Assembly: GCA_964389705.1 (NCBI GenBank)
Contig: CAYMEO010000071.1
Coordinates: forward strand, 1-13,704
Reading direction: 5' to 3'
DNA: 13,704 bases
From: PSLL01 sp964389705
GTDB taxonomy: Bacteria; Desulfobacterota_D; UBA1144; Nemesobacterales; CSP1-2
Shown here one piece after another: positions 1 to 6,774 of this stretch; within the stretch, counting starts at the first letter, position 1, and the number at the start of each line of letters is the position of its first letter. The position numbers and the translations under genes were made by a program. The notes under the pieces are model-generated. The model had not been told where the DNA came from. It saw only the letters and a program-made list of their open reading frames with translations, and did no database searches.

Positions 1-145
1 GTGTCAGAAACTGCCCCATCTGGGTGCGACGCCGAGCATCAAGGCGCGCCGAGGCTTCCTTGCGGAACTCATCGACTGCAACCATCAGGGACTCCGCCCC
101 GGGGACTTCGGCCTCCGACTGCCGTTCGGTTCGTGCGTTGGTCAT
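1..145 (-). CDS. N6-adenine DNA methyltransferase, N-terminal fragment (runs off left edge)
   Basis: Reading leftward from the ATG at 145-143, 48 codons stay open to the window edge. The product starts MTNARTERQSEAE and reaches DARRRTQMGQFLT at residues 36-48. The basic helix followed by GQFLT(P) matches the start of motif X (GQFxTP) in Eco57I-like, type IIG and other gamma-class N6-adenine methyltransferases, which modify host DNA in restriction-modification or related defence systems. Only this N-terminal signature is visible; the SAM-binding and NPPY motifs would lie outside. An in-frame GTG two codons upstream (149-151) is an alternative start, and a stop lies about 11 codons upstream. 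GC is about 65% (91 of the first 140 bases), far above the rest of the window, which suggests horizontal acquisition. The gene diverges from the integrase pseudogene. The family call is inference from a short motif. Confidence 0.6.
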   Translation of the reverse strand, partial: MTNARTERQSEAEVPGAESLMVAVDEFRKEASARLDARRRTQMGQFLT

Positions 146-185
146 GCTCACTGAGTAGGTCCCGTGATTGTCCCGCTAACTATTA

Positions 186-214
186 ATTATACGAACTAAA
201 GTTCGCATAATCAC
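186..214 (-). promoter_or_regulatory. Predicted leftward promoter of the methyltransferase gene
   Basis: Read on the minus strand, a perfect -10 hexamer TATAAT lies at 191-186. A weak -35 (GTGATT, three of six matches) lies 17 bp upstream at 214-209. Transcription would begin near 179, leaving a leader of about 35 nt before the ATG at 145. The -10 is embedded in the palindrome at 186-211, so a protein bound there should block this promoter. The weak -35 is the main doubt. Confidence 0.4.
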
Positions 215-237
215 CCCAATATCGGTGTTATACGAAC
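186..237. promoter_or_regulatory. Operator-like array: palindrome plus a third half-site (LexA-box-like core)
   Basis: The 10-mer TTATACGAAC occurs at 187-196 and again at 228-237. Its near-inverse GTTCGCATAA is at 201-210. The first and inverted copies form a 26-bp palindrome (186-211) with one mismatched pair around a TAAA centre. The core, CGAAC-TAAA-GTTCG at 192-205, fits the GAAC-N4-GTTC pattern of Bacillus/actinobacterial LexA boxes. The direct copies start 41 bp apart, close to four helical turns, which would suit cooperative binding on one DNA face. The array lies between divergent genes and covers the predicted methyltransferase -10. LexA control of integron integrases is known in other bacteria. 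A restriction-modification controller protein is an equally possible binder. Confidence 0.5.
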
Positions 238-266
238 AAGCTTATCCACTCTCTTTTGTTTGACAG

Positions 267-272
267 TATAAT
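267..272 (+). promoter_or_regulatory. Possible -10 box of the integrase gene
   Basis: A perfect TATAAT lies 23 nt before the first ATG of the integrase reading frame. No good -35 is seen at 16-18 bp upstream; the TTGACA at 260-265 is almost adjacent and so cannot serve as its -35. No Shine-Dalgarno sequence precedes the ATG at 296 or the alternative at 305. Confidence 0.3.
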
Positions 273-295
273 TTAAACGTCTTCCAAAAGTCAAT

Positions 296-1358
296 ATGAA
301 AAATATGGAAAGGCGCCCTAAGAAGCTTCTAGATAGGGTTCGTGAGACTATAAGACGCAAGCACTATTCCATTCGCACCGGCAAGAGTTACGTTCGCTGG
401 ATCAGACGCTACATCCTTTCCTTCGCTACCCCTTCGCAGACCATTCGCAGGGCTCAAGGGCAAGGCTCGAGGACAAGCCCTTCGCTACGCTTCGAGGACA
501 AGTTTCATAACAAACGTCATCCGAAGGATATGGGCGCCCCTGAAATCGAGGCTTTTCTGACCCATCTGGCGGTTAAAGAAAATGTCGCTGCCTCTACCCA
601 AAATCAAGCTCTAAGTGCCTTGCTATTCCTCTATAGAGAGGTACTCAAGCAAGACATGGCGTTCGTACCCAACTCTATACGTGCACAAAGGCCCAAGCGT
701 TTGCCAACTGTGCTGACCAAAGAAGAAGTTCAAAAGGTGATCGGGTTGATGAGAGGCACACATCAGTTAATGGCGAAACTGCTTTACGGTAGCGGCTTGC
801 ATCTGATGGAGTGTGTGCAACTGCGCGTGAAGGATATTGACTTTGGTCAACGCCAAATTGTGGTGTGAGGATGGCAAAGGTATGACAGACCGCGTAACTA
901 TGCTGCCTAACACTCTTACCGAACCCCTGCAGGAACATCTAAGGCATGTGAAGCGCTTACACGAGGAGGATTTGGCAAAAGGTTATAGCTTGGTTTACCT
1001 GCCTTTTGCTCTAGGGCGCAAGTATCCAAACGCCGACCGTGAGTGGGGATGGCAATATGTATTTACTTCCGACATCTTATCTAAAGACCCGCGCACTGGT
1101 ATTATGCGTCGTCATTACTTGCATGAGACAAGCTTACAACGAGCAGTTAAAACAGCGGCTAAACGTGCGGGCATTAACAAGCGCGTCAGTTGCCATACCT
1201 TCCGTCATAGTTTTGCAACGCATCTGCTTCAAAACGGTTATGACATTCGGACTGTACAGGAGTTGCTGGGACATAAGGATGTGAAAACCACGATGGTTTA
1301 CACACACGTTCTCAATCGAGGAGGGCTGGCAGTGAGCAGTCCTATTGATATGCCTTGA
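296..1358 (+). pseudogene. intI: Integron-type tyrosine recombinase (IntI family), frameshifted and catalytically damaged
   Basis: Two overlapping frames together make one integrase. Frame one (296-868) holds the SAM-like core-binding domain and the start of the catalytic domain, ending at IVV and a stop. The next frame resumes at EDGKGMTDRVTMLP from about 867. The IntI-specific extra segment is present: LGRKYPNADREWGWQYVF followed by DPRTGIMRRHYLHE. Ordinary XerC/D lacks this segment. HTFRHSFATHLL (His and Arg), LLGHKDV (His) and the nucleophile in TTMVYTHVL are intact. The first catalytic Arg, expected in GSGLRLxE, is His (codon 800-802). Returning to frame needs a 1-nt insertion or 2-nt deletion at about 860-868. 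An 84-nt insertion sits in the N-terminal domain. Family members recombine attI and attC sites to move gene cassettes; this copy is almost certainly inactive. It converges on greA. Confidence 0.88.
419..502. repeat. 84-nt in-frame repeat-rich insertion inside the integrase
   Basis: Integron integrases normally read WIRRYILFHNKRHPKDMG through this point. Here 28 extra residues (from SFATPSQTIRR to SLRFEDK) separate ...RRYIL from FHNKRHP. The added DNA contains two copies of CTTCGCTAC (421-429, 480-488) and two of TCGAGGACAAG (467-477, 492-502). Its length is a multiple of three, so it did not itself break the frame. The mix of CTTCGCTACGCT and GAGGACAAG units looks like a short interspersed repeat element that inserts into coding DNA. 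That class assignment is inference; no second copy was seen in this window. Confidence 0.6.
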
Positions 1359-1391
1359 CCACGATGGTGGAATGTGCAACCGCAATTACCT

Positions 1392-1868
1392 CTACTCGAT
1401 CTTTAAAATCACGAATTCTCTTATTCCTCCGGGGACTTGGACTCGGACTTCATCATCCACCCGCTTTCCAAGAAGTGCGCGTCCTATAGGAGATGTTACC
1501 GAAATAAGCCCCTTTTCAGGCTCCGATTCGTCAGGACCGACGAGTTGATACACTACCTTATCGCCCGATTCTATCTCCTCAAGCGTTACACGGACGCCGA
1601 ACATAACACGGTCTTTGTTGGGGAGTTTTGACGGATCAATGATCTCGGCTCTCGCAATTTTACTCTCTAATTCCTTAATTCTTGCCTCAATAAACCCCTG
1701 TCTGTCTTTTGCGGTCTCATACTCGGCGTTCTCTGAGAGGTCGCCAAATGCCCTTGCGCGCTCAATTGCCTTTATAATCTCAGGACGCTCTATAGTTTTG
1801 AGCCTCTTTAGCTCTTCTTGAAGCTTCTTATATCCCTCAGGTGTAACAGGAACCCTTTCGGTTGACAT
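1392..1868 (-). CDS. greA: Transcription elongation factor GreA
   Basis: This 158-residue protein has the usual GreA length. It enters the RNA polymerase secondary channel and stimulates cleavage of backtracked transcripts, rescuing stalled complexes. The N-terminal coiled coil (about residues 8-75) begins VPVTPEGYKKLQEELKRLK. Its tip carries the acidic catalytic loop RAFGDLSENAEY with Asp43 and Glu46. The C-terminal FKBP-like domain includes SPIGRALLGKRVDDEVRVQVPGG. The start is supported by a GGAGAGG ribosome-binding site seven bases upstream. It lies downstream of carB on the same strand, an order also known in Pseudomonas (carB-greA). After the assembly gap is collapsed, the intercistronic distance is about 152 nt, so co-transcription is plausible but not certain. 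No clear terminator is visible between its stop and the convergent integrase. Confidence 0.96.
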   Translation of the reverse strand: MSTERVPVTPEGYKKLQEELKRLKTIERPEIIKAIERARAFGDLSENAEYETAKDRQGFIEARIKELESKIARAEIIDPSKLPNKDRVMFGVRVTLEEIESGDKVVYQLVGPDESEPEKGLISVTSPIGRALLGKRVDDEVRVQVPGGIREFVILKIE

Positions 1869-1919
1869 CTTACATCCTCTCCATACTTTTTATTCTCTTA
1901 AGTAGTACTGATGAAGTGA
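1865..1919. repeat. Left copy of the exact 55-bp duplicate flanking the N gap
   Basis: These 55 bases match 2020-2074 exactly. They run from the greA start codon, through its ribosome-binding site, into the upstream spacer. See the gap entry: the duplication is best read as an assembler overlap, not a biological repeat. Confidence 0.9.
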
Positions 1920-2019
1920 NNNNNNNNNNNNNNNNNNNNNNNNNNNNNNNNNNNNNNNNNNNNNNNNNNNNNNNNNNNNNNNNNNNNNNNNNNNNNNNNN
2001 NNNNNNNNNNNNNNNNNNN
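1920..2019. other. Scaffold gap of exactly 100 N, probably spurious
   Basis: Exactly 100 N separate two identical 55-bp flanks (1865-1919 and 2020-2074). One hundred is the conventional filler for a gap of unknown size, and 55 is a common de Bruijn k-mer, so two contigs overlapping by one k-mer were probably scaffolded without merging. Collapsed, the carB-greA spacer holds 101 nt (2075-2175) plus 51 nt (1869-1919), about 152 nt. In the right part, a small hairpin (TGTATG, 3-nt loop, CATACA) lies at 2100-2114; no terminator-like run follows it and no gene is seen. Confidence 0.85.
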
Positions 2020-2074
2020 ACATCTTACATCCTCTCCATACTTTTTATTCTCTTAAGTAGTACTGATGAAGTGA
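2020..2074. repeat. Right copy of the 55-bp duplicate flanking the N gap
   Basis: Identical to 1865-1919. It begins with the reverse complement of a greA start codon but no greA body precedes it, as expected for the end of a contig that overlaps its neighbour. Confidence 0.9.
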
Positions 2075-2175
2075 GGCATGATATACAAAGTACTTATTCT
2101 GTATGTACCATACATGCACCTTGCAATATTATTACTCATCTAAATTCTTGTCATTCATGACTATTTAAAATGTTA

Positions 2176-5100
2176 TCAACCTATTTTATAATAATCCTGA
2201 ATAGCCCTTACATCCAATCCTTCTTTTTTTAGAACCTCAATTGCCCCTACTGCAGCCCTTGCTCCGGAGATTGTCGTGTAATAGGGCACATTGTGTACGA
2301 GCGTTGTTCTCCTGAGCAAATAAGACTGGGCGATTTCCTTCTCTCCTAATGTGGTATTTATCACAAGCTGTACCTCTCCGTTCTTTATATGATCGGCAAT
2401 GTTTGGCCTTCCTTCAATAACCTTATTTACCATTTTACAGCTGATTTTTAAACCCCCAAGATACGCAGCCGTCCCGCGGGTTGCCATAATGCTAAAACCG
2501 AGTTCTTGGAGCTTTCTTGCAATGCCGACAACACGGGGTTTATCCTCGTCTTTTACGCTTATAAAGGCCGTCCCTGAAAGGGGTAGATTCGTTCCGGCGG
2601 CAATCTGGGCCTTGGCAAATGCACGCCTCGGCTCAACGTCAATCCCCATTACCTCTCCTGTGGATTTCATCTCAGGCCCCAAGATCGTATCCACACCGGG
2701 AAACCGTACAAATGGAAACACTGACTCTTTTACACAGACGTGCTTTGGAACTATCTCCTTTGTGAAATTGAGTTCTTCCAGACTCCTTCCAGCCATCACC
2801 TTCGTCCCTATTTTCGCAAGGGGAACCCCGATTGCCTTGCTTACAAACGGAACCGTGCGACTCGCCCTTGGATTTACCTCAAGCACATAGATGTCCCTGC
2901 CCTTTACAGCAAATTGAACATTCATCAGACCGATAACACGAAGAGCCAAGGCGAGGTCGCGGGTCTGACGCTTTATCTCATCAACTATATACTCCCCGAT
3001 TGAGAATGGGGGAAGAACCATTGCGCTATCGCCTGAGTGTACCCCTGCCTCTTCAATATGCTCAAGAACTCCGCCAATCACAACTGTCTTTCCATCCGAG
3101 ACGGCATCAACATCGACCTCGATTGCGTCTTTTAGAAACTCATCAATTAGAACGGGATGGTTTTGAGAGACCCTTACAGCCTCTTTAATATAACGCTTGA
3201 GAGCCTCCTCCGTATAGACGATCTCCATCGCACGGCCGCCCAGCACATAAGAAGGCCTTACGACAATCGGATAGCCTATTTGGGATGCAACCCATAGGGC
3301 CTCATCTTCGCTCCTTGCAACCCCGCTTCTAGGCTGTGTAAGCCCAAGCCTCTGTATCAAATCCCGAAACCTCTCTCTATCCTCCGCAAGGTCAATGCTC
3401 TCGGGCGATGTGCCTATAATCTTCACTCCTTTTTTCTCAAGGGGGATTGCGAGCTTAAGTGGTGTCTGACCACCGAGCTGGACTATTACGCCATAGGGTT
3501 TTTCCCTTTCGATTATTGAGAGTGTATCCTCTTGGGTGAGTGGCTCAAAGTAGAGTCGGTCCGATGTATCGTAGTCCGTACTTACAGTCTCAGGATTACA
3601 ATTTACCATAATTGTTTCAAACCCCTCTTCCTTCAGTGCAAATGAGGCATGGACGCAACAGTAGTCAAACTCTATCCCCTGTCCTATTCTATTTGGACCG
3701 CCGCCGAGAATAACCACCTTCTTTTTGTCTGTCGGAAGTGCTTCATCTTCCCTTGCGTAGGTTGAATAGAGATAAGGCGTATACGCTTCAAATTCTGCGG
3801 CGCATGTATCTACCATTTTATATACGGATCTAATCTTGCTGGATTTTCTTCTATCCTCTATCTCATCCTCCGAGGTTCCGAGAAGCTCGGCTAATCTCAC
3901 ATCCGAAAACCCGAACTCCTTTGCACGCCTGAGAATACCGTTTGACATCGGCACTCCGTTTTGTGCCGCCCTTTTTATCTCTTCTTCCATATCCACAATC
4001 TGCTTTATATTCATAATAAACCAGGGATCAATATGTGTAAGCTGACAGATCTCGTCAACGCTCATTCCGCACCTCAAGGCATCAGCCAAATACCAGAGCC
4101 TTTCATGGTTCGGCGTCCTTAATTTTCTGCGTATTGTCTCTAAGTCTCGGGACTTGATTTCAAAACCATATGAGTCAATCTCAAGAGAGCGCATGGCCTT
4201 TTGAAGAGACTCTTTGAAGGTTCTTCCAATTGCCATTACCTCTCCGACAGACTTCATCTGAGTAGTAAGCGTCGGTTCAGTCTGAGGAAACTTCTCGAAA
4301 TTGAACCTTGGGATCTTTACAACAACATAATCAATCGTCGGCTCAAATGATGCAGGGGTGTATCGAGTAATATCGTTTGGGATCTCATCAAGTGTATAGC
4401 CTACTGCTAACTTCGCCGCAATCTTTGCAATCGGGAACCCCGTGGCCTTTGATGCAAGGGCAGAACTACGTGAAACCCTGGGATTCATCTCGATTACCAC
4501 CATCCGCCCGTCAATTGGATTGATTGCGAATTGAATATTCGACCCGCCTGTATCAACCCCTATCTCCCGTATCACACGGATCGCCGCATCACGCATCCTC
4601 TGATATTCCTTATCGGTGAGCGTCTGGGCTGGTGCAACGGTAATGCTATCTCCGGTATGCACACCCATTGGATCAAAGTTCTCAATTGAGCATATTATTA
4701 CAACATTGTCCCTTCCATCCCTCATCACCTCAAGTTCAAACTCCTTCCATCCGAGAACCGATTCCTCTACTAAAATCTCCCTTACAGGACTCGCATCAAG
4801 ACCCGCCTTGGCAAATTCCTCAAACTCCTCTTTGTTATAGGCAACGCTCCCGCCGGTTCCACCGAGTGTAAAAGAAGGACGGATTATAACGGGAAAACCA
4901 ATTCTCCTGACCACCTCCCAAGCCTCATTCATCGAATGAGCCGTCCCGCTTTGAGGAACATCAAGTCCGATTTCCAGCATGGCCCTTTTAAAGAGTTCTC
5001 TATTCTCCGCCTTCTCTATCGCATGGAGTTTTGCCCCTATGAGTTCGACCCCGAATTTATTGAGAATTCCAGACTTGGCGAGTCCCACCGCAATGTTGAG

Positions 5101-5385
5101 TGCGGTCTGACCGCCCAGTGTAGGGAGAAGGGCCTGAGGGCGCTCCTTCTCGATTACCTTTCCAACAATCTCTAAAATAAGGGGTTCTATGTATGTTCTA
5201 TCTGCAAGTTCGGGATCTGTCATAATGGTCGCTGGATTGCTATTTACAAGGACAATTTCATAGCCCTCCTCTTTCAGTGCCTTACATGCCTGGGCACCGG
5301 AATAATCAAACTCACATGCCTGTCCTATTATGATTGGGCCTGAGCCTATGACTAGAATTTTCTGTATATCTGTTCGTTTAGGCAT
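2176..5385 (-). CDS. carB: Carbamoyl-phosphate synthase large subunit
   Basis: This complete 1069-residue protein is close to the E. coli length of 1073. With the glutaminase subunit CarA, it makes carbamoyl phosphate from bicarbonate, ammonia and two ATP, feeding arginine and pyrimidine synthesis. The two homologous synthetase halves are clear. The first has IGSGPIIIGQACEFDYSG and VNSNPATIMTD near the N-terminus, then an ATP-grasp fold with FTLGGTGGS. The second begins near residue 553 with LGGGPNRIGQGIEFDY and VNCNPETVSTDYDTSDRLYFE. The last ~135 residues form the MGS-like allosteric domain, with SGTAFISVK, EGRPNIADHIKNG and VINTT. The start gives the canonical MPKRTDIQKILVIGSGP. No Shine-Dalgarno is seen in its AT-rich leader. 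The bpsA homologue ends 93 nt upstream on the same strand and greA follows. carA is not in the window. Confidence 0.98.
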   Translation of the reverse strand: MPKRTDIQKILVIGSGPIIIGQACEFDYSGAQACKALKEEGYEIVLVNSNPATIMTDPELADRTYIEPLILEIVGKVIEKERPQALLPTLGGQTALNIAVGLAKSGILNKFGVELIGAKLHAIEKAENRELFKRAMLEIGLDVPQSGTAHSMNEAWEVVRRIGFPVIIRPSFTLGGTGGSVAYNKEEFEEFAKAGLDASPVREILVEESVLGWKEFELEVMRDGRDNVVIICSIENFDPMGVHTGDSITVAPAQTLTDKEYQRMRDAAIRVIREIGVDTGGSNIQFAINPIDGRMVVIEMNPRVSRSSALASKATGFPIAKIAAKLAVGYTLDEIPNDITRYTPASFEPTIDYVVVKIPRFNFEKFPQTEPTLTTQMKSVGEVMAIGRTFKESLQKAMRSLEIDSYGFEIKSRDLETIRRKLRTPNHERLWYLADALRCGMSVDEICQLTHIDPWFIMNIKQIVDMEEEIKRAAQNGVPMSNGILRRAKEFGFSDVRLAELLGTSEDEIEDRRKSSKIRSVYKMVDTCAAEFEAYTPYLYSTYAREDEALPTDKKKVVILGGGPNRIGQGIEFDYCCVHASFALKEEGFETIMVNCNPETVSTDYDTSDRLYFEPLTQEDTLSIIEREKPYGVIVQLGGQTPLKLAIPLEKKGVKIIGTSPESIDLAEDRERFRDLIQRLGLTQPRSGVARSEDEALWVASQIGYPIVVRPSYVLGGRAMEIVYTEEALKRYIKEAVRVSQNHPVLIDEFLKDAIEVDVDAVSDGKTVVIGGVLEHIEEAGVHSGDSAMVLPPFSIGEYIVDEIKRQTRDLALALRVIGLMNVQFAVKGRDIYVLEVNPRASRTVPFVSKAIGVPLAKIGTKVMAGRSLEELNFTKEIVPKHVCVKESVFPFVRFPGVDTILGPEMKSTGEVMGIDVEPRRAFAKAQIAAGTNLPLSGTAFISVKDEDKPRVVGIARKLQELGFSIMATRGTAAYLGGLKISCKMVNKVIEGRPNIADHIKNGEVQLVINTTLGEKEIAQSYLLRRTTLVHNVPYYTTISGARAAVGAIEVLKKEGLDVRAIQDYYKIG

Positions 5386-5478
5386 AAAATGAATTTAAAT
5401 GATGCATGATTTATAGGGGTTTTTAATTGCATCTTGCTTATTTCCATTTGTGTAGATTTGTAAAAAACCGAAAGACAT

Positions 5479-6525
5479 CTACGTCGTTGAGCTTTCTTCG
5501 TCCTCATATATATCTTCTTTGCCGTAATCTTTCAAATTCCCCTTAAACCCTGGAAGAGTCTCGAATCTATAGAGGGCAGAGCGATACCAATTTTTTTTGG
5601 GCTTTACTTTTATCGGAGACAGCCTCCATGCTCGTGTCTCCTCTTCATAACCCCAGTTGACGTATTCATTGAAGTTGTGAATTATGTCTGTAAAAACGAT
5701 TCCGTATTTAAGAAGCATCCTTTGAATACTGTGCCATTTTGTAAGAGATGCCTCCCTTCTTGTAAATCCAAAATACCCAGCCGAGCCCGGTGACCGAAGC
5801 GCACAGATGCCGCGACCGATAAAAGCATCTGCTCCCTTTAGGGTCTCAGGCGGATCTGTAAAAAAGGTATCATATCTCTTTATGTGTTCCTTGGGAAGCG
5901 GATGCCTAAGATCAAATCTGTGGACTTCAATCTCGAAACCCTCTCTTTTCGCCGTGTCCTCTATGAAACTTATAAGACGCTCATCGATCTCTACAACGGT
6001 GATCCTTTTTGGAAGTCCACTCAATCCTAAAACTATACTCATTAAATCATCATCGCCTAGAATTATTATTTCTTTCCCTACGACGTCTCCCCTCTCATAA
6101 GAGAGGGCAAAACGGGAAAGGGTTGTTTTAGGCGTTACGTACCCCTGATCGAACATTCGGATTGGTTGGGGACGCCGCTTTTGTATCCTTAGAAATCTCT
6201 TTGCAATCTCTGGGAATTTCTCTAAATTAATTCCCCTACCCTCACAGAAAGAACAAGAAATATCTTCTATGGGATGGGCGCTGTTTGCAACCTCCTTCCC
6301 CTTAGGTGTAAGTTTGAATCTGCCATCTGAGACTGAGACAAAACCATTTTCAGATAGAATCTTTACGGATTCAAAAATGGCTGGCACCGGAAAATCCGAG
6401 AGATCTGCCAGCTCCCAAGGCAGTCCCGTTCTTTCAAGGGCACCAAAAAGCCTCTCTACATCCTTAGGAGTAACTGCGATCTTAGACCTGTCTGAAACCT
6501 CTTTTGCGATCTGTGTAAAATCCAT
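5479..6525 (-). CDS. bpsA: BpsA-like branched-polyamine synthase (DUF43 aminopropyltransferase)
   Basis: This 348-residue protein resembles N4-bis(aminopropyl)spermidine synthase. That enzyme transfers aminopropyl groups from decarboxylated S-adenosylmethionine to spermidine, giving branched polyamines found mainly in thermophiles. Residues 1-85 look like a winged-helix region (LFGALERTGLP, ILSENGFVSVSDGRFKLTPKGKEVA). Then come a CSFCEGRG motif (Cys91, Cys94), a Rossmann-type methyltransferase fold with ILGDDDLMS (GDDD 157-160), VVEIDERL (179-184), and DPPETL (224-229) in the usual active-site loop. The C-terminus is acidic. A strong AAGGAGAGG ribosome-binding site (6541-6533) fixes the start. 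It heads the minus-strand block with carB and greA and diverges from an MFS exporter. The family call is good; the exact acceptor is inferred, because mesophilic members are poorly characterised. Confidence 0.82.
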   Translation of the reverse strand: MDFTQIAKEVSDRSKIAVTPKDVERLFGALERTGLPWELADLSDFPVPAIFESVKILSENGFVSVSDGRFKLTPKGKEVANSAHPIEDISCSFCEGRGINLEKFPEIAKRFLRIQKRRPQPIRMFDQGYVTPKTTLSRFALSYERGDVVGKEIIILGDDDLMSIVLGLSGLPKRITVVEIDERLISFIEDTAKREGFEIEVHRFDLRHPLPKEHIKRYDTFFTDPPETLKGADAFIGRGICALRSPGSAGYFGFTRREASLTKWHSIQRMLLKYGIVFTDIIHNFNEYVNWGYEEETRAWRLSPIKVKPKKNWYRSALYRFETLPGFKGNLKDYGKEDIYEDEESSTT

Positions 6526-6616
6526 GAATAAGCCTCTCCTTGATATAAATTAGAAGTTTATACCCAAAAACCGATGGAGTTGCAAATCTAATGGATTAAT
6601 TAGGGAAAAGTCCATA

Positions 6617-6635
6617 GATTCACTATTAGCGAATC
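6617..6635. promoter_or_regulatory. 19-bp operator-like palindrome between bpsA and the MFS gene
   Basis: GATTC-A-CTA-T-TAG-C-GAATC pairs at eight of nine positions about its centre. It lies in the 249-nt divergent spacer (6526-6774), about 92 bp from the bpsA start and 140 bp from the MFS start, a normal place for a repressor or activator of both genes. The rest of the spacer is AT-rich and shows no gene. The binding protein is unknown. Confidence 0.35.
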
Positions 6636-6774
6636 ATTTTCTAAATATAAGTCTCTGATCTAATCGAGGTCTAATGAAATGAGATAAATAATTCATTTTC
6701 CCTCGTCGTTACTGTTGTGTTTTCTCTAAAAAACTTCCCTATTCTTAACAAGTATGTTATATTTTTTAACTTTT

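Noticed and set aside
174..180. GTTAGCG on the minus strand as an integron core site GTTRRRY
   Set aside because: The third R position is C and no attC-like partner arms surround it within the window.
1..186. Plus-strand open frame from a GTG at base 1 (61 codons)
   Set aside because: Its product is low-complexity Pro/Arg-rich, as expected for the antisense of a GC-rich gene. The minus strand gives a recognisable methyltransferase N-terminus instead.
186..211. The palindrome as an integron attI simple site or a lox-like recombination site
   Set aside because: The spacer is 4 bp, not 6-9, and the arms do not fit RYYYAAC/GTTRRRY. Resemblance of TATACGAA to a loxP arm is too short to mean anything.
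860..875. Programmed ribosomal frameshifting in the integrase
   Set aside because: No slippery heptamer or obvious pseudoknot is seen, and the catalytic Arg is missing, so decay is simpler.
837..1358. Second half of the integrase as a separate functional gene from its own ATG
   Set aside because: It begins mid-domain; the frame only aligns from EDGKG onward and continues the upstream frame, so it is one broken gene.
1359..1391. Terminator hairpin between integrase and greA (CCAC-GATG-GTGG)
   Set aside because: The stem is only four pairs and no T-run follows on either strand.
1862..2056. Open frame spanning the N gap
   Set aside because: It consists mostly of unknown residues and duplicated flank sequence, so it is an artefact.
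5400..5440. GATGCA...TGCATC inverted repeat upstream of carB as an attenuator
   Set aside because: A six-bp stem around a ~20-nt AT-rich loop with no T-run is too weak to call.
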